From: Brachybacterium sp. YJGR34
GTDB lineage: Bacteria > Actinomycetota > Actinomycetes > Actinomycetales > Dermabacteraceae
Reading direction: 5' to 3'
Assembly: GCF_003347015.1 (NCBI RefSeq)
Contig: NZ_PNFB01000004.1
Span: forward strand, 186,001-250,000
Length of the DNA stretch: 64,000 nt
Shown here: one piece after another, positions 26,717 through 34,333 of the stretch
Layout of the letters: each line of letters opens with the position of its first letter
Numbering within the stretch: position 1 is the first letter of the stretch
Made by a program: the position numbers and the translations under genes
Notes under the pieces: model-generated
The model's input: the letters and a program-made list of their open reading frames with translations, nothing else
Databases searched by the model: none
What the model was told of the DNA's origin: nothing

Positions 26717-28102
26717 ATGACCGCTTCCCCCGCCCCTGCCGGCGGCGCGCTCGCGCGCCGGCTCGGCCTGCGCGACGCCGTGGTGATCGGCCTGGCCTCG
26801 ATGATCGGCGCGGGCGCCTTCGTCTCGCTCGGCGCCGCCGTGGAGCTCGCCCGATGGCTCGCACCGCTCGCGGTGCTGATCGCCGCCGGGGTGGCCCTGT
26901 GCAATGCGACCTCGAGCGCGCAGCTGGCCGCCCAGCACCCCAGCTCCGGCGGCACCTACCACTTCGGCCGCGAGCAGCTGGGCCCCTGGTGGGGATTCCT
27001 CGCCGGGTGGTGCTTCGTGATCGGCAAGACCGCCTCCTGCGCGGCCATGGCCCTGGTCATCGCCGCCTACCTGGTGCCCGAGGGTCTGCAGCGACCCGTC
27101 GCCGCGCTCGCGGTGGTGGTGCTCACGGGCGTGAACCTGGTGGGCATCACACGCACCGCCGCGCTCGCCCGGGTGCTGGTGACCATCGCGCTCGGCGCGC
27201 TGGTGCTGACCGGGGTCCGGCTGCTGGTGGGCCTTCCGGGGGTCGAGGCCGAGGCGGGGCCTGCGGACGCGACGTTGGGTGGCCCGGCGTACAGCACACC
27301 GGTTCTCCTCTGGGACCGAGGGCTGGCGGGAGCGCTCGACGCATGGGCCGGCGGCCCCCTGGGCGTGGCGCTCGCCGTCGCGCAGGCCGCGGCGCTGATG
27401 TTCTTCGCCTTCGCCGGCTACGCCCGCGTGGCGACCCTGGGGGAGGAGGTCGTCGAACCGCGGCGCACCATCCCGCGAGCGATCCTGCTGGCCCTCGGCA
27501 TCGTGACGGTGCTCTACCTGGCGCTGTCCGTGGTGCTGGTCCAGCTCCTGCCCGCCCTGAGTGTCGGGGGCTGGGGTCCGGCGCCCTTCCTCACCGCGCT
27601 GGAGATCGTGGGCGCGGGGGCGCCGTGGCGCGTGATCATCACCGTCGGGGCGGTCGCCGCGGCCGCCGGTGCGCTGCTCGCCCTCATCGCCGGCATCTCC
27701 CGCACCACTCTCGCCATGGCCCGCGAGCGCGATCTGCCCCCGGTCCTCGCCCACGTGGATCCCGCCCGCTCGGTGCCGCAGCGCGCGGAGCTCGCCGCCG
27801 GGATCGCCATCGTGCTCATCGTCCTGCTGGCCCCGGACGTGCTCACCGCGATCGCGGCCTCCTCCTTCGGCGTGCTGCTCTACTACGCGATCGCGAACCT
27901 CTCCGCCTTCACCCAGCGCGCGCCGTGGCGGCTGTACCCCAAGGCGATGCAGGTGATCGGCGTGGTGAGCTGCGTGCTGCTGGTGGCCTCGCTGCCCGGG
28001 CGCACGATCGCGGCCGGGGTGGCGCTGCTGGCGGTCGGCGTGGCGTACCGGGGCGTGGTGCTGTGGCGCCGCCGGTCCCGCGAAGGTGCCCCCAACGCGT
28101 AA
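26717..28102 (+). CDS. APC-family amino acid/polyamine permease
   Basis: A 461-residue membrane transporter with about twelve hydrophobic helices. The first helix has GLASMIGAGAFVSLG, the glycine-rich helix-break motif of amino acid permeases of the APC superfamily, and AGYARVATLGEEVVEPRRTI near residue 235 is the conserved loop. It probably imports or exchanges an amino acid or amine; the substrate is not evident. Charged residues between helices are few. The ATG at 26717 has only a weak ribosome site (GGACC), but the hydrophobic core starts about 20 residues later as in relatives. The ArsR-type gene begins 38 bases downstream behind its own control region. Confidence 0.85.
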   Translation: MTASPAPAGGALARRLGLRDAVVIGLASMIGAGAFVSLGAAVELARWLAPLAVLIAAGVALCNATSSAQLAAQHPSSGGTYHFGREQLGPWWGFLAGWCFVIGKTASCAAMALVIAAYLVPEGLQRPVAALAVVVLTGVNLVGITRTAALARVLVTIALGALVLTGVRLLVGLPGVEAEAGPADATLGGPAYSTPVLLWDRGLAGALDAWAGGPLGVALAVAQAAALMFFAFAGYARVATLGEEVVEPRRTIPRAILLALGIVTVLYLALSVVLVQLLPALSVGGWGPAPFLTALEIVGAGAPWRVIITVGAVAAAAGALLALIAGISRTTLAMARERDLPPVLAHVDPARSVPQRAELAAGIAIVLIVLLAPDVLTAIAASSFGVLLYYAIANLSAFTQRAPWRLYPKAMQVIGVVSCVLLVASLPGRTIAAGVALLAVGVAYRGVVLWRRRSREGAPNA

Positions 28103-28113
28103 GTCTTGACTTA
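28100..28113. promoter_or_regulatory. Operator-like palindrome before the ArsR-type gene
   Basis: TAAGTC and GACTTA are inverted around a two-base centre. They sit 27 bases before the ArsR-type start and touch a plausible -10 (TATATG at 28113-28118). ArsR-family repressors often bind such sites in their own promoters. The local AT content is unusually high for this window. Confidence 0.5.
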
Positions 28114-28140
28114 TATGTGGGAGGCGGGGAGCATGGCGCC

Positions 28141-28536
28141 ATGCACGCGCTCGACGTCCTGGGGGACCCGGTGCGGCGGAGGATCCTCGAGCTCCTCGCC
28201 GACGCCGGGGAGCTCAGCGCCGGCGAGCTCGGGGAGTCGGTGCAGGAGGAGTTCGGCATCAGTCAGCCGGCCGTCTCCCAGCACCTGCGCGTCCTGCGCG
28301 ATCACGGCTTCACGCAGGTCCGGCCGGAGGGCCGGCGCCGGCTCTACTCCCTCGACGCCCGCGGTCCGCAGGAGGCGGAGCAGTGGCTGAGCGCCTTCGA
28401 GCGCTTCTGGCTGCCGCCGCTGGACGCCCTGGGCACCGAGCTGGCCCGCGGTCGCCGGGAGCGGCGGCTCGCGGCCGAGCGTGCACAGGACCCCGACCCC
28501 ACCACCGCATCACCACCACCGAGCAAGGAGGCCTGA
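28141..28536 (+). CDS. ArsR-family winged-helix repressor
   Basis: A 131-residue protein. The winged helix-turn-helix spans about residues 5-80, with GDPVRRRILELL, a recognition helix in ISQPAVSQHLRVLRDHGF and a wing in RPEGRRRLYSLD. The metal-binding ELCVCD motif of arsenic sensors is absent. It therefore fits the ArsR subgroup that pairs with SRPBCC/AHSA1 proteins rather than metal sensors. GGGGAG at 28126-28131 supports this ATG over the one eight bases upstream. The SRPBCC gene starts one base after its stop, so they form an operon probably controlled by the palindrome at 28100. Confidence 0.85.
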   Translation: MHALDVLGDPVRRRILELLADAGELSAGELGESVQEEFGISQPAVSQHLRVLRDHGFTQVRPEGRRRLYSLDARGPQEAEQWLSAFERFWLPPLDALGTELARGRRERRLAAERAQDPDPTTASPPPSKEA

Positions 28537-28537
28537 C

Positions 28538-29200
28538 ATGGTCGACGTCCCCCGTCAGCTGCAGTCCGTCACCCGTTCGATCCGCACCGAGGACCACGAG
28601 GGCGAGCCCTCGCACATCCAGACCCTCGAGCAGACCTACCCCGCCCCGCTCGAGGACGTCTGGGAGGCCGTCACCACCGCCGAGCGCATCGCCCGCTGGT
28701 TCCTGCCGATCACCGGCGAGCTCGAGGAGGGCGGCAGCTACCAGCTCCAGGGCAATGCCGGCGGCACCGTCCTGGAGTGCTCCCCGCCGGCCGACGGCGC
28801 CGCCGAATACCGCGTGACCTGGGAGTTCGATGGCAACGTCACCTGGGTGACGATCCGCCTCGCTGCCGAGGGCGAGCAGACCCGCTTCGAGCTCGAGCAC
28901 ATCTCCCGCGCCTCGGACATCCCCGAGGGCATGTGGGACTCCTTCGGCCCCGGCGCCACCGGCGTGGGCTGGGACGGCGGCCTGCTGGGCCTGGGCCTGC
29001 ACCTCGGCGCCACCGAGGGCTCCCTGTCCCCGGGCGAGGCCGAGGCCTGGGCCGGCACCGAGGAGGGCCGCTCCTTCTACCGCGGTGCGGCCGACGGCTG
29101 GGCCGTGGCCCAGGTCGCCGCGGGCGAGGACCCCGAGGTCGCCCAGCGCAAGGCGGACGCCACCTACAACGCCTACACCGGCGCCGAGCCGGAGGCCTGA
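28538..29200 (+). CDS. SRPBCC (START-like, AHSA1-type) domain protein
   Basis: A 220-residue protein starting at ATG 28538, behind AAGGAGG. The SRPBCC fold is shown by LEQTYPAPLEDVWEAVTT near residue 30, the WFLPITGELEEGG turn, and a final helix. Such domains make a hydrophobic cavity and bind lipids or other ligands. The C-terminal 40 residues (SFYRGAADGWAVAQVAAGED) extend the last helix. Paired ArsR and SRPBCC genes are common; the SRPBCC partner may bind the signal or carry out the response. It converges with the methyltransferase gene, six bases away. Confidence 0.82.
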   Translation: MVDVPRQLQSVTRSIRTEDHEGEPSHIQTLEQTYPAPLEDVWEAVTTAERIARWFLPITGELEEGGSYQLQGNAGGTVLECSPPADGAAEYRVTWEFDGNVTWVTIRLAAEGEQTRFELEHISRASDIPEGMWDSFGPGATGVGWDGGLLGLGLHLGATEGSLSPGEAEAWAGTEEGRSFYRGAADGWAVAQVAAGEDPEVAQRKADATYNAYTGAEPEA

Positions 29201-29206
29201 TCGCCC

Positions 29207-29965
29207 TCAGACCGCCCGGGCGATGACCACGAACTCGCGGCCCGGGCGGTCCGGCGCCTGCCGGATCTCCCGGGTCTCGAAGCCCGCCGAACTCAGGGCA
29301 TCCCGCAGCTCCTGCTCCTCGCGGAAGCGGAGGGTCACTCTCGAGTCGACGACCGCGCCGCCGTCGAGATGGAACTCCTCGGTGAGCGTCACGATCGGCC
29401 AGTCCACCTCGACGCCCAGCGGGTGTTTCCGCACCCGTCCTGTGCCCGGCACCTCGTAGATCTCGTCCTCGATCGCCGCGGACCACTCCTCCCAGGCCCG
29501 CGCGGCAGGGCGACGGGCCTCGAACACCAGGTGCCCGCCCTCGCGCAGCGCCGCGCGGATCGCCCGCAGCGTCGAGGCCCAGGCCGCGTCGGTGAGGAAC
29601 ACCTGGGCGACGTTCCCGGTCATCACCGCGGCATCGGCCCCGGGCCCACCGCCCGCCCCGGGCGCCGACAGGTCCTCGGCAGTGCCGTGGAGCCAGGTCA
29701 CGCGCTCGGCACCCGGCTTCGCGCGGGCCACCTCGAGGGAGGCGGATGCGGGGTCGATGCCCGTCACCGCGACGCCCCGTGCGGCGAGCCGCAGGGAGAG
29801 CGAGCCGGTCCCGCAGCCCACGTCGATCACGGAGCGGGCCCCCAGCTCGTCCAGGATCTCCTCGTAGTGATCGAGGTCGTCGCGCTCGCCGTCGAGAGTG
29901 TCGTAGCAGGCGGCGAGGCGGGGATCGGCGTAGAGCGGCTCGGGCGCGGGGTGCAGCGGGGTCAT
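29207..29965 (-). CDS. Class I SAM-dependent methyltransferase
   Basis: A 252-residue methyltransferase. Motif I is VIDVGCGTGSLSLRLA near residues 46-61, followed by VTGIDPA (motif II, acidic end of strand 2) and a motif IV-like region VMTGNVAQVF. The N-terminal DPRLAACYDTLDGERDD resembles small-molecule or ubiquinone/menaquinone-type methyltransferases, but the substrate is unknown. The ATG at 29965 has TACGGT six bases upstream and no ribosome site, so the longer upstream frame is rejected. Confidence 0.85.
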   Translation of the reverse strand: MTPLHPAPEPLYADPRLAACYDTLDGERDDLDHYEEILDELGARSVIDVGCGTGSLSLRLAARGVAVTGIDPASASLEVARAKPGAERVTWLHGTAEDLSAPGAGGGPGADAAVMTGNVAQVFLTDAAWASTLRAIRAALREGGHLVFEARRPAARAWEEWSAAIEDEIYEVPGTGRVRKHPLGVEVDWPIVTLTEEFHLDGGAVVDSRVTLRFREEQELRDALSSAGFETREIRQAPDRPGREFVVIARAV

Positions 29966-29971
29966 GCCGTC

Positions 29972-29977
29972 ACCGTA
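29972..29977 (-). promoter_or_regulatory. -10 element of the methyltransferase gene
   Basis: TACGGT on the minus strand, six bases before the ATG at 29965. Confidence 0.45.
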
Positions 29978-30043
29978 GGCGGCACGGCGCTCCGCGGCCC
30001 ACCGGTTTTCCGCCGACGGCCGCACCGCTCCCCGAACCGGTGA

Positions 30044-30112
30044 CGATCAGTGTCGGAATGCGGCCACCCTGCGCGATATACGCGCTGCTCGGCCGTATGA
30101 CGACAGTGATCG
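30044..30112. repeat. Palindromic element, copy B (22-bp arms)
   Basis: Arms 30044-30065 and 30091-30112 pair at 18 of 22 positions. The 25-base centre holds its own small stem, GCGCG and CGCGC around ATATA. The left arm CGATCAGTGTCGGAATGCGG differs from copy A at two of 20 positions. It lies between two minus-strand genes, after the end of the 30164 gene and before the methyltransferase promoter. Confidence 0.7.
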
Positions 30113-30163
30113 ACATCGGCCCGACGCCACGCCCCACAGGACCCCGCCTCGCCGCCGCGCCGC

Positions 30164-30859
30164 TCAGGCCAGACCGGTCCAGGTGGTGTCGGCGTCGATG
30201 AGCCAGTGGTTGCGCAGAGTGAGCGCCCGCTCGGTGGCCGCGAGAGCGCCCGCCACCAGCAGCGCCCCGTTCGCCCAGGCCGGCAGGCTGAGCGGGGAGG
30301 TGAAGGGATCGACATGGTCGGCGACCAGCTCGAGATGCGTGACCAGCTCGACCAGCTGCGGCACCGCCACCACCAGCCCCACCAGCAGCACCACCACCGC
30401 GATCGCGCCGATCGCCCGGCTCGCGGCGGGGAAGCGCCGGCCGAACCGCGCCCGCCACCCCTCGAGCGTGCGCGGATGCGGGGTGAGCGCGCGGGCGGGG
30501 CCCTCGACGGGGACGTAGTGCATGCGGGTCATCCCGTACAGGTTCCTCGCCACCTCCAGGTGGCCGCCGGCGACGGGGAAGGCGGCCGGAGGGTTCGCGC
30601 GGGCCACCTGGACCCCGTCGCGGTACAGCGCCACCGGGGGCATCTCGTCGGAGTCCGAGGTGCTGTCGTCCAGCGAGAGATCGTCGGCGAGGTGGTGCAC
30701 GTCGACCGTCATGCGGTGCATCGCGCCGTCGGCCTCCGGGAGGTCGAGGACGAACAGCGAGCGATGGAAGAGCTGCCAGAAGCGGTAGTCCCTCAGCGCG
30801 CTGTCGTCACCCGGGCGCACCCGGCGCTCCCGGCGTCGCCGCCGGTGGGTCTCGAACAT
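30164..30859 (-). CDS. Hypothetical membrane protein
   Basis: A 231-residue protein I cannot assign to a family. The N-terminus is very basic (HRRRRRERRVR), the middle holds a beta-rich region with DGVQVARANPPAAFPVAGGH, and two hydrophobic segments lie near residues 146-170 and 196-215. The topology suggests a cytosolic domain anchored by a helical hairpin. The ATG at 30859 is well supported by GGGAGG. It stands alone; the gene upstream on the same strand is the flavin oxidoreductase. Confidence 0.65.
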   Translation of the reverse strand: MFETHRRRRRERRVRPGDDSALRDYRFWQLFHRSLFVLDLPEADGAMHRMTVDVHHLADDLSLDDSTSDSDEMPPVALYRDGVQVARANPPAAFPVAGGHLEVARNLYGMTRMHYVPVEGPARALTPHPRTLEGWRARFGRRFPAASRAIGAIAVVVLLVGLVVAVPQLVELVTHLELVADHVDPFTSPLSLPAWANGALLVAGALAATERALTLRNHWLIDADTTWTGLA

Positions 30860-30967
30860 GGTCCTCCCGCCCGTGCCGTCGTCTCTCCGATCGACTCCAT
30901 TCCAGCCGATCGCCCCGGGGGAGAACCAGTGCGATCTGTCATCTCCTCCCCATGGAGGAGTGCACGG

Positions 30968-32431
30968 TCAGCGCGCCCGCAGCTCCTGCGGCAGCTCCTC
31001 GAGCAGGCGCAGCCACAGCTCGGAGGAGGCGGGGAAGCTCGGCACCGCGTGCCGCAGCACGTGGACGGGCACTTGGCCGGTGATCGCGATGGTCGCCCCG
31101 TGCAGCAGCTCCGCGGCCTCGGGACCCGCGAAGGTCGCCCCGAGCAGAACGCCCGCGGCCCGGTCGACCACGATCCGGGCGGTCCCCGCCACGTCGTCGC
31201 GCAGCAGGGCGGTGCCCGCGGTGCCGCCGTAGGGGACGGTGGCGACGGCGACCTCGTGCCCGGCCTGCTGCGCGGCCGCGGCGGTGAGGCCGACGGAGGC
31301 CACCTGCGGGTCGGTGAACACCACCTGCGGCACGGGCACCACCTCGGGCACCGGCTCGAGCGCCTCGCCCGTCGCCTCGGCGCGGAGGGACTGGCCGATG
31401 ACGCGTGCGCGGTACTTGCCCCAGTGGGTCAGCGGCGCCTCCCCGCTCGCATCGCCCACGACGCGCAGCCAGTCCGGGAGCCCCGCCCCGTCGGCGGCAC
31501 CGGTGACGTCCTCGGCGGTCAGCCCGACCGCCTCGAGGCCGACGTCCGCGAGACGGGGCCGGCGGCCGGTGGCGAGCAGCACCTCGTCGGCCGCGAGCTC
31601 GCCGGGACCGTCGGGGCCCTGCAGCTGCAGGTGCACCCGGCCGCCATGGACCCGACCCACGCCGGTATCCCGCACCTCCTCGCGGGTCCCGGAGACCACC
31701 GAGGTGCCCAGGCGCACCTGCACGCCGAGCGCCTCGAGGGCGTCGCGGAGATGCTCGCCCGCGAAGGGTTCCGCGTCGCGCAGCAGGGCCTCGCCCCGCA
31801 CCAGCAGCGTGACCCGGCTGCCGAGGGCGGCCATCCAGGTCGCGGCCTCGACCGCCACCACGCCGCCACCCACGATCGCCAGCTCGCCCGGGACCTCCTG
31901 CACCCCGGTCGCGTCGCGGGAGGTCCAGCCCTGCAGGGGTGCGAGCGCCTCGGGGATGGTCGGGACGGAGCCGGTCGCCAGCACCACGGCCCGCCGGGCG
32001 TGGACCCGGGTTGCGCCGCCGTCCGGCGTCTCGACGAGCACCTCGCGCTCGCCGACCAGCCGGCCGTGGCCGCGCACCACCTGCATGCCGGCGCCCTCGG
32101 CCCAGGTGACCTGCGAGGAGTCGTCGTAGTGGGAGACCCATTCGTCGCGCCTGGCCAGCAGCGCCTCGCGGTCGATCTCCGGGGCGGTGATGCCCGGCAG
32201 GTGCGCCGCGTCGGCGGCGACGGCGAGCGGCCTCAGCAGCGCCTTGGAGGGGATGCACGCCCAGTAGGAGCACTCGCCGCCCAGCAGCTCGCCCTCGACG
32301 AGCACGGCGGTGAGATCGGTGCCCTCGATCGCGTACTGGGCGACGTTCTCGCCGACGGGCCCGGCGCCGAGCACGACGATGTCGGCGGTGGTCTCCGTGG
32401 TGGGGGCGGGGGACGGTGCGGAGGTGCTCAT
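30968..32431 (-). CDS. NAD(P)/FAD-dependent disulfide-type oxidoreductase lacking the usual His-Glu pair
   Basis: A 487-residue flavoprotein built like lipoamide dehydrogenase and mercuric reductase. The FAD motif is VVLGAGPVGENVA, the redox Cys pair is GGECSYWACIPSK (CxxxxC), the NAD(P) motif is IVGGGVVAVEAATW, and the second FAD motif is RVVGDASG. In lipoamide dehydrogenase the dimer domain ends in HPTLSE, with the catalytic His-Glu dyad; here the same place reads VPSFPASSE, so the His is gone. It therefore probably does not act on lipoamide and belongs to a related actinobacterial subgroup of unknown substrate. The ATG at 32431 has a good -10 six bases before it. Confidence 0.85.
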   Translation of the reverse strand: MSTSAPSPAPTTETTADIVVLGAGPVGENVAQYAIEGTDLTAVLVEGELLGGECSYWACIPSKALLRPLAVAADAAHLPGITAPEIDREALLARRDEWVSHYDDSSQVTWAEGAGMQVVRGHGRLVGEREVLVETPDGGATRVHARRAVVLATGSVPTIPEALAPLQGWTSRDATGVQEVPGELAIVGGGVVAVEAATWMAALGSRVTLLVRGEALLRDAEPFAGEHLRDALEALGVQVRLGTSVVSGTREEVRDTGVGRVHGGRVHLQLQGPDGPGELAADEVLLATGRRPRLADVGLEAVGLTAEDVTGAADGAGLPDWLRVVGDASGEAPLTHWGKYRARVIGQSLRAEATGEALEPVPEVVPVPQVVFTDPQVASVGLTAAAAQQAGHEVAVATVPYGGTAGTALLRDDVAGTARIVVDRAAGVLLGATFAGPEAAELLHGATIAITGQVPVHVLRHAVPSFPASSELWLRLLEELPQELRAR

Positions 32432-32437
32432 GGTCTG

Positions 32438-32443
32438 ACGCTA
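32438..32443 (-). promoter_or_regulatory. -10 element of the flavin oxidoreductase gene
   Basis: TAGCGT six bases before the start, with GTGACG 17 bases further upstream as a possible -35. Confidence 0.5.
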
Positions 32444-32477
32444 CGCCGCCGATGCCGTGTCGTCACGGGGCGACGAC

Positions 32478-33047
32478 TCACTGTCGCCGAAGGTGCGTCC
32501 GTGCGGCCTCCCAGAGCGCATCGGCACAGCACTCCGGCGCATCGTCTGATCCCGTGCGGAGGACTCTCGACGGTGACAGCAGGTCACGAAGGGCGATGGC
32601 GTCCGAGCGTGCACTGGCAACAGTGGCCTCGGGTTCTTGGCGATGCCGGAGCCGATCAGCCCGTGTCGCGTCGTCGACCTCCCAGCCGATGAGCGTCCCC
32701 TTCTCCGGTGCTGGGAGGCTGTCCGGCACCTGCGTCAGCAGAACCATGTCGAATCCAGCCCGGGTGACGAACCCAGCGATGCGATCCCAGAGCCGGTCGT
32801 AGGCGGGCCAGATCGGCGCCGCGGACGGATCGGCGATCCGGACGCCCAGCAGGGAGCCGCTTTCGAGCACTTCGTCGATGTCAGCCACCACGGCGTGGCC
32901 CCGGGCGCGAGCGATCAGGTGGGGGAGGACTGTCGACTTTCCCGTGCCGGGCGGAGCGGCGATGCAGACGAGCGCACCTCCACGGCAACGCAGATCGTCC
33001 ACAGCAGTGACCTCTCGAGGGAAAGCGGCGATGTCTCGGGCCAGCAT
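32478..33047 (-). CDS. P-loop kinase-like ATPase
   Basis: A 189-residue protein with a Walker A motif APPGTGKST near residues 31-39 and an aspartate in VVADIDEVLE that could be the Walker B or substrate base. FDMVLLTQVP and the Arg/Asp run RADRLRHRQEP have the look of a small nucleotide or nucleoside kinase. I cannot assign the substrate. Start: the ATG at 33047 has only a poor -10 (CACGAT, five bases upstream). It is one of two small P-loop proteins in this minus-strand run (see 35898). Confidence 0.6.
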   Translation of the reverse strand: MLARDIAAFPREVTAVDDLRCRGGALVCIAAPPGTGKSTVLPHLIARARGHAVVADIDEVLESGSLLGVRIADPSAAPIWPAYDRLWDRIAGFVTRAGFDMVLLTQVPDSLPAPEKGTLIGWEVDDATRADRLRHRQEPEATVASARSDAIALRDLLSPSRVLRTGSDDAPECCADALWEAARTHLRRQ

Positions 33048-33119
33048 GCCGAATCGTGCCTCGAATCGCGACCCATCAACGGATGCTTCAGACGGCGCGC
33101 CATGTGCTGCCGATGATGC

Positions 33120-33485
33120 TCAGAGGTTCTGAGGGGTCGAGGGATCCGGTACGAGACTGATGGGGAGCCCGGACACCGTGCACGCGACGGCGATGGCGCC
33201 GGTAATGACACCTGCAACGGCCCACACCCTTCTGGTTTGCCGAGTCAGGAGTCCGATCGTGCCGAGCCCGAGCGCCAGAAGTGCACAGATGAGTCCGGGA
33301 GCCGGAGCGAGGAGCGCGATTCCGTCGAACATCACCGGGTGTCCGTTGCGGACGCGGAGTGCGTGTCTCTCGGCAACCACCAGTTGTCCCCACAGCATGA
33401 GAGCGATCCCGATACCGCCCGCGGTGGTCGACATGACGCCGAAGATGTCGGCGGCACGTGAGGTGATCGAGCGGCTGGATCCCAT
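33120..33485 (-). CDS. Small hypothetical membrane protein
   Basis: A 121-residue protein with three hydrophobic segments (about residues 18-35, 52-80 and 88-105) and Arg-rich loops between them. No family is recognised. The -10 six bases before the ATG argues that this is a real gene. Confidence 0.55.
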   Translation of the reverse strand: MGSSRSITSRAADIFGVMSTTAGGIGIALMLWGQLVVAERHALRVRNGHPVMFDGIALLAPAPGLICALLALGLGTIGLLTRQTRRVWAVAGVITGAIAVACTVSGLPISLVPDPSTPQNL

Positions 33486-33491
33486 CCATCC

Positions 33492-33497
33492 ACCGTA
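33492..33497 (-). promoter_or_regulatory. -10 element of the 33485 gene
   Basis: TACGGT on the minus strand, six bases before the ATG at 33485. Confidence 0.4.
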
Positions 33498-33545
33498 CTC
33501 AGGTGCCGGACCCGGCCTGCGCCAAGACGGGTTCTCTGCGCCCGA

Positions 33546-34265
33546 CTACGCCGGTGTTTGCCAGCAAGCCGGTAGCGGTGTGGGTCCGAGCTCGCGCGGA
33601 GGAACCCATCGACTCCAGTCCTCGCGCGTCACCTCGCTGTCGTGCTCGAGCGAATCGACGAGAGTCTGTCCGACCTGACGGATGCCCTCAGCCTGCTCGG
33701 TCGAGTAGACCCCCTGACTGATGAACCACTCCAGTTCGTCGTCGTCCTTGAGGCGCACAGTCCAGTCAGAAGTGCCAGGCGACCCCTCTGCTACGACATC
33801 GAGTGTCCAATCCTGGGTGTCATAGCCCATTGCTGTTCGCTTCCACGGGGCCTCGAGGTTGCCATACCAGGTCTGATTCCACTGGTGGCCATCGTGGAAG
33901 CGCCAGATAGACCAGCACTGCCCTCGGCGATGCACCCTCGCGACGCTCTCGCCGTCCCAGATGCCCAGTTCATACGCACCCTTCCATTGAGAGTGAATAA
34001 TGTTGCGACCTCGGGGCCCTCCTCGTGCTCCTGTTCGGGCAGCCTTCCCCGACCCCGAAATCGACGCGACCACAATGGCGTCGTCGTCGTCTCGGAGGAC
34101 AACCCCGGAGACGGCGAAACCCACCGCTTCGCCGCGTCCCTCCACTGGCTCAATGCTCCGGAGCACCACCGTGCTGCCTACTGGGTGCGGACCAACCTCG
34201 AGTCCGTCGTTGAGCGCCTGCGAGGCACGAGGCACGCTGGTTTCATCTACGTCATTGTCGGCCAT
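33546..34265 (-). CDS. DUF402 domain protein
   Basis: A 239-residue protein. Its C-terminal half fits DUF402: WYGNLEAPWKRTAMGYDTQ followed by DWTLDVVAEG and the acidic stretch LKDDDELEW, the Asp/Glu residues that in related proteins bind metal and nucleotide phosphates. DUF402 members include nucleoside di- and triphosphatases and a phosphonate-pathway hydrolase, so a phosphohydrolase role is likely but inferred. The ATG at 34265 is preferred over the GTG at 34286 because TACGTT lies six bases before it. The base composition here is AT-richer than the window average. A second DUF402 gene is at 39629. Confidence 0.68.
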   Translation of the reverse strand: MADNDVDETSVPRASQALNDGLEVGPHPVGSTVVLRSIEPVEGRGEAVGFAVSGVVLRDDDDAIVVASISGSGKAARTGARGGPRGRNIIHSQWKGAYELGIWDGESVARVHRRGQCWSIWRFHDGHQWNQTWYGNLEAPWKRTAMGYDTQDWTLDVVAEGSPGTSDWTVRLKDDDELEWFISQGVYSTEQAEGIRQVGQTLVDSLEHDSEVTREDWSRWVPPRELGPTPLPACWQTPA

Positions 34266-34271
34266 GTAGGC

Positions 34272-34277
34272 AACGTA
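34272..34277 (-). promoter_or_regulatory. -10 element of the DUF402 gene
   Basis: TACGTT six bases before the ATG at 34265; it decides between two possible starts. Confidence 0.4.
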
Positions 34278-34333
34278 CCCGGCCACGCTTCATAGTGATC
34301 CAACAACGGTTCTCTCGGAGCCAGCGGCTCGGC

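Noticed and set aside
26854-28140. Long upstream extension of the ArsR-type frame through the permease gene
   Set aside because: The permease frame has clear membrane helices; the ArsR-type protein starts at 28141 behind its own operator and ribosome site.
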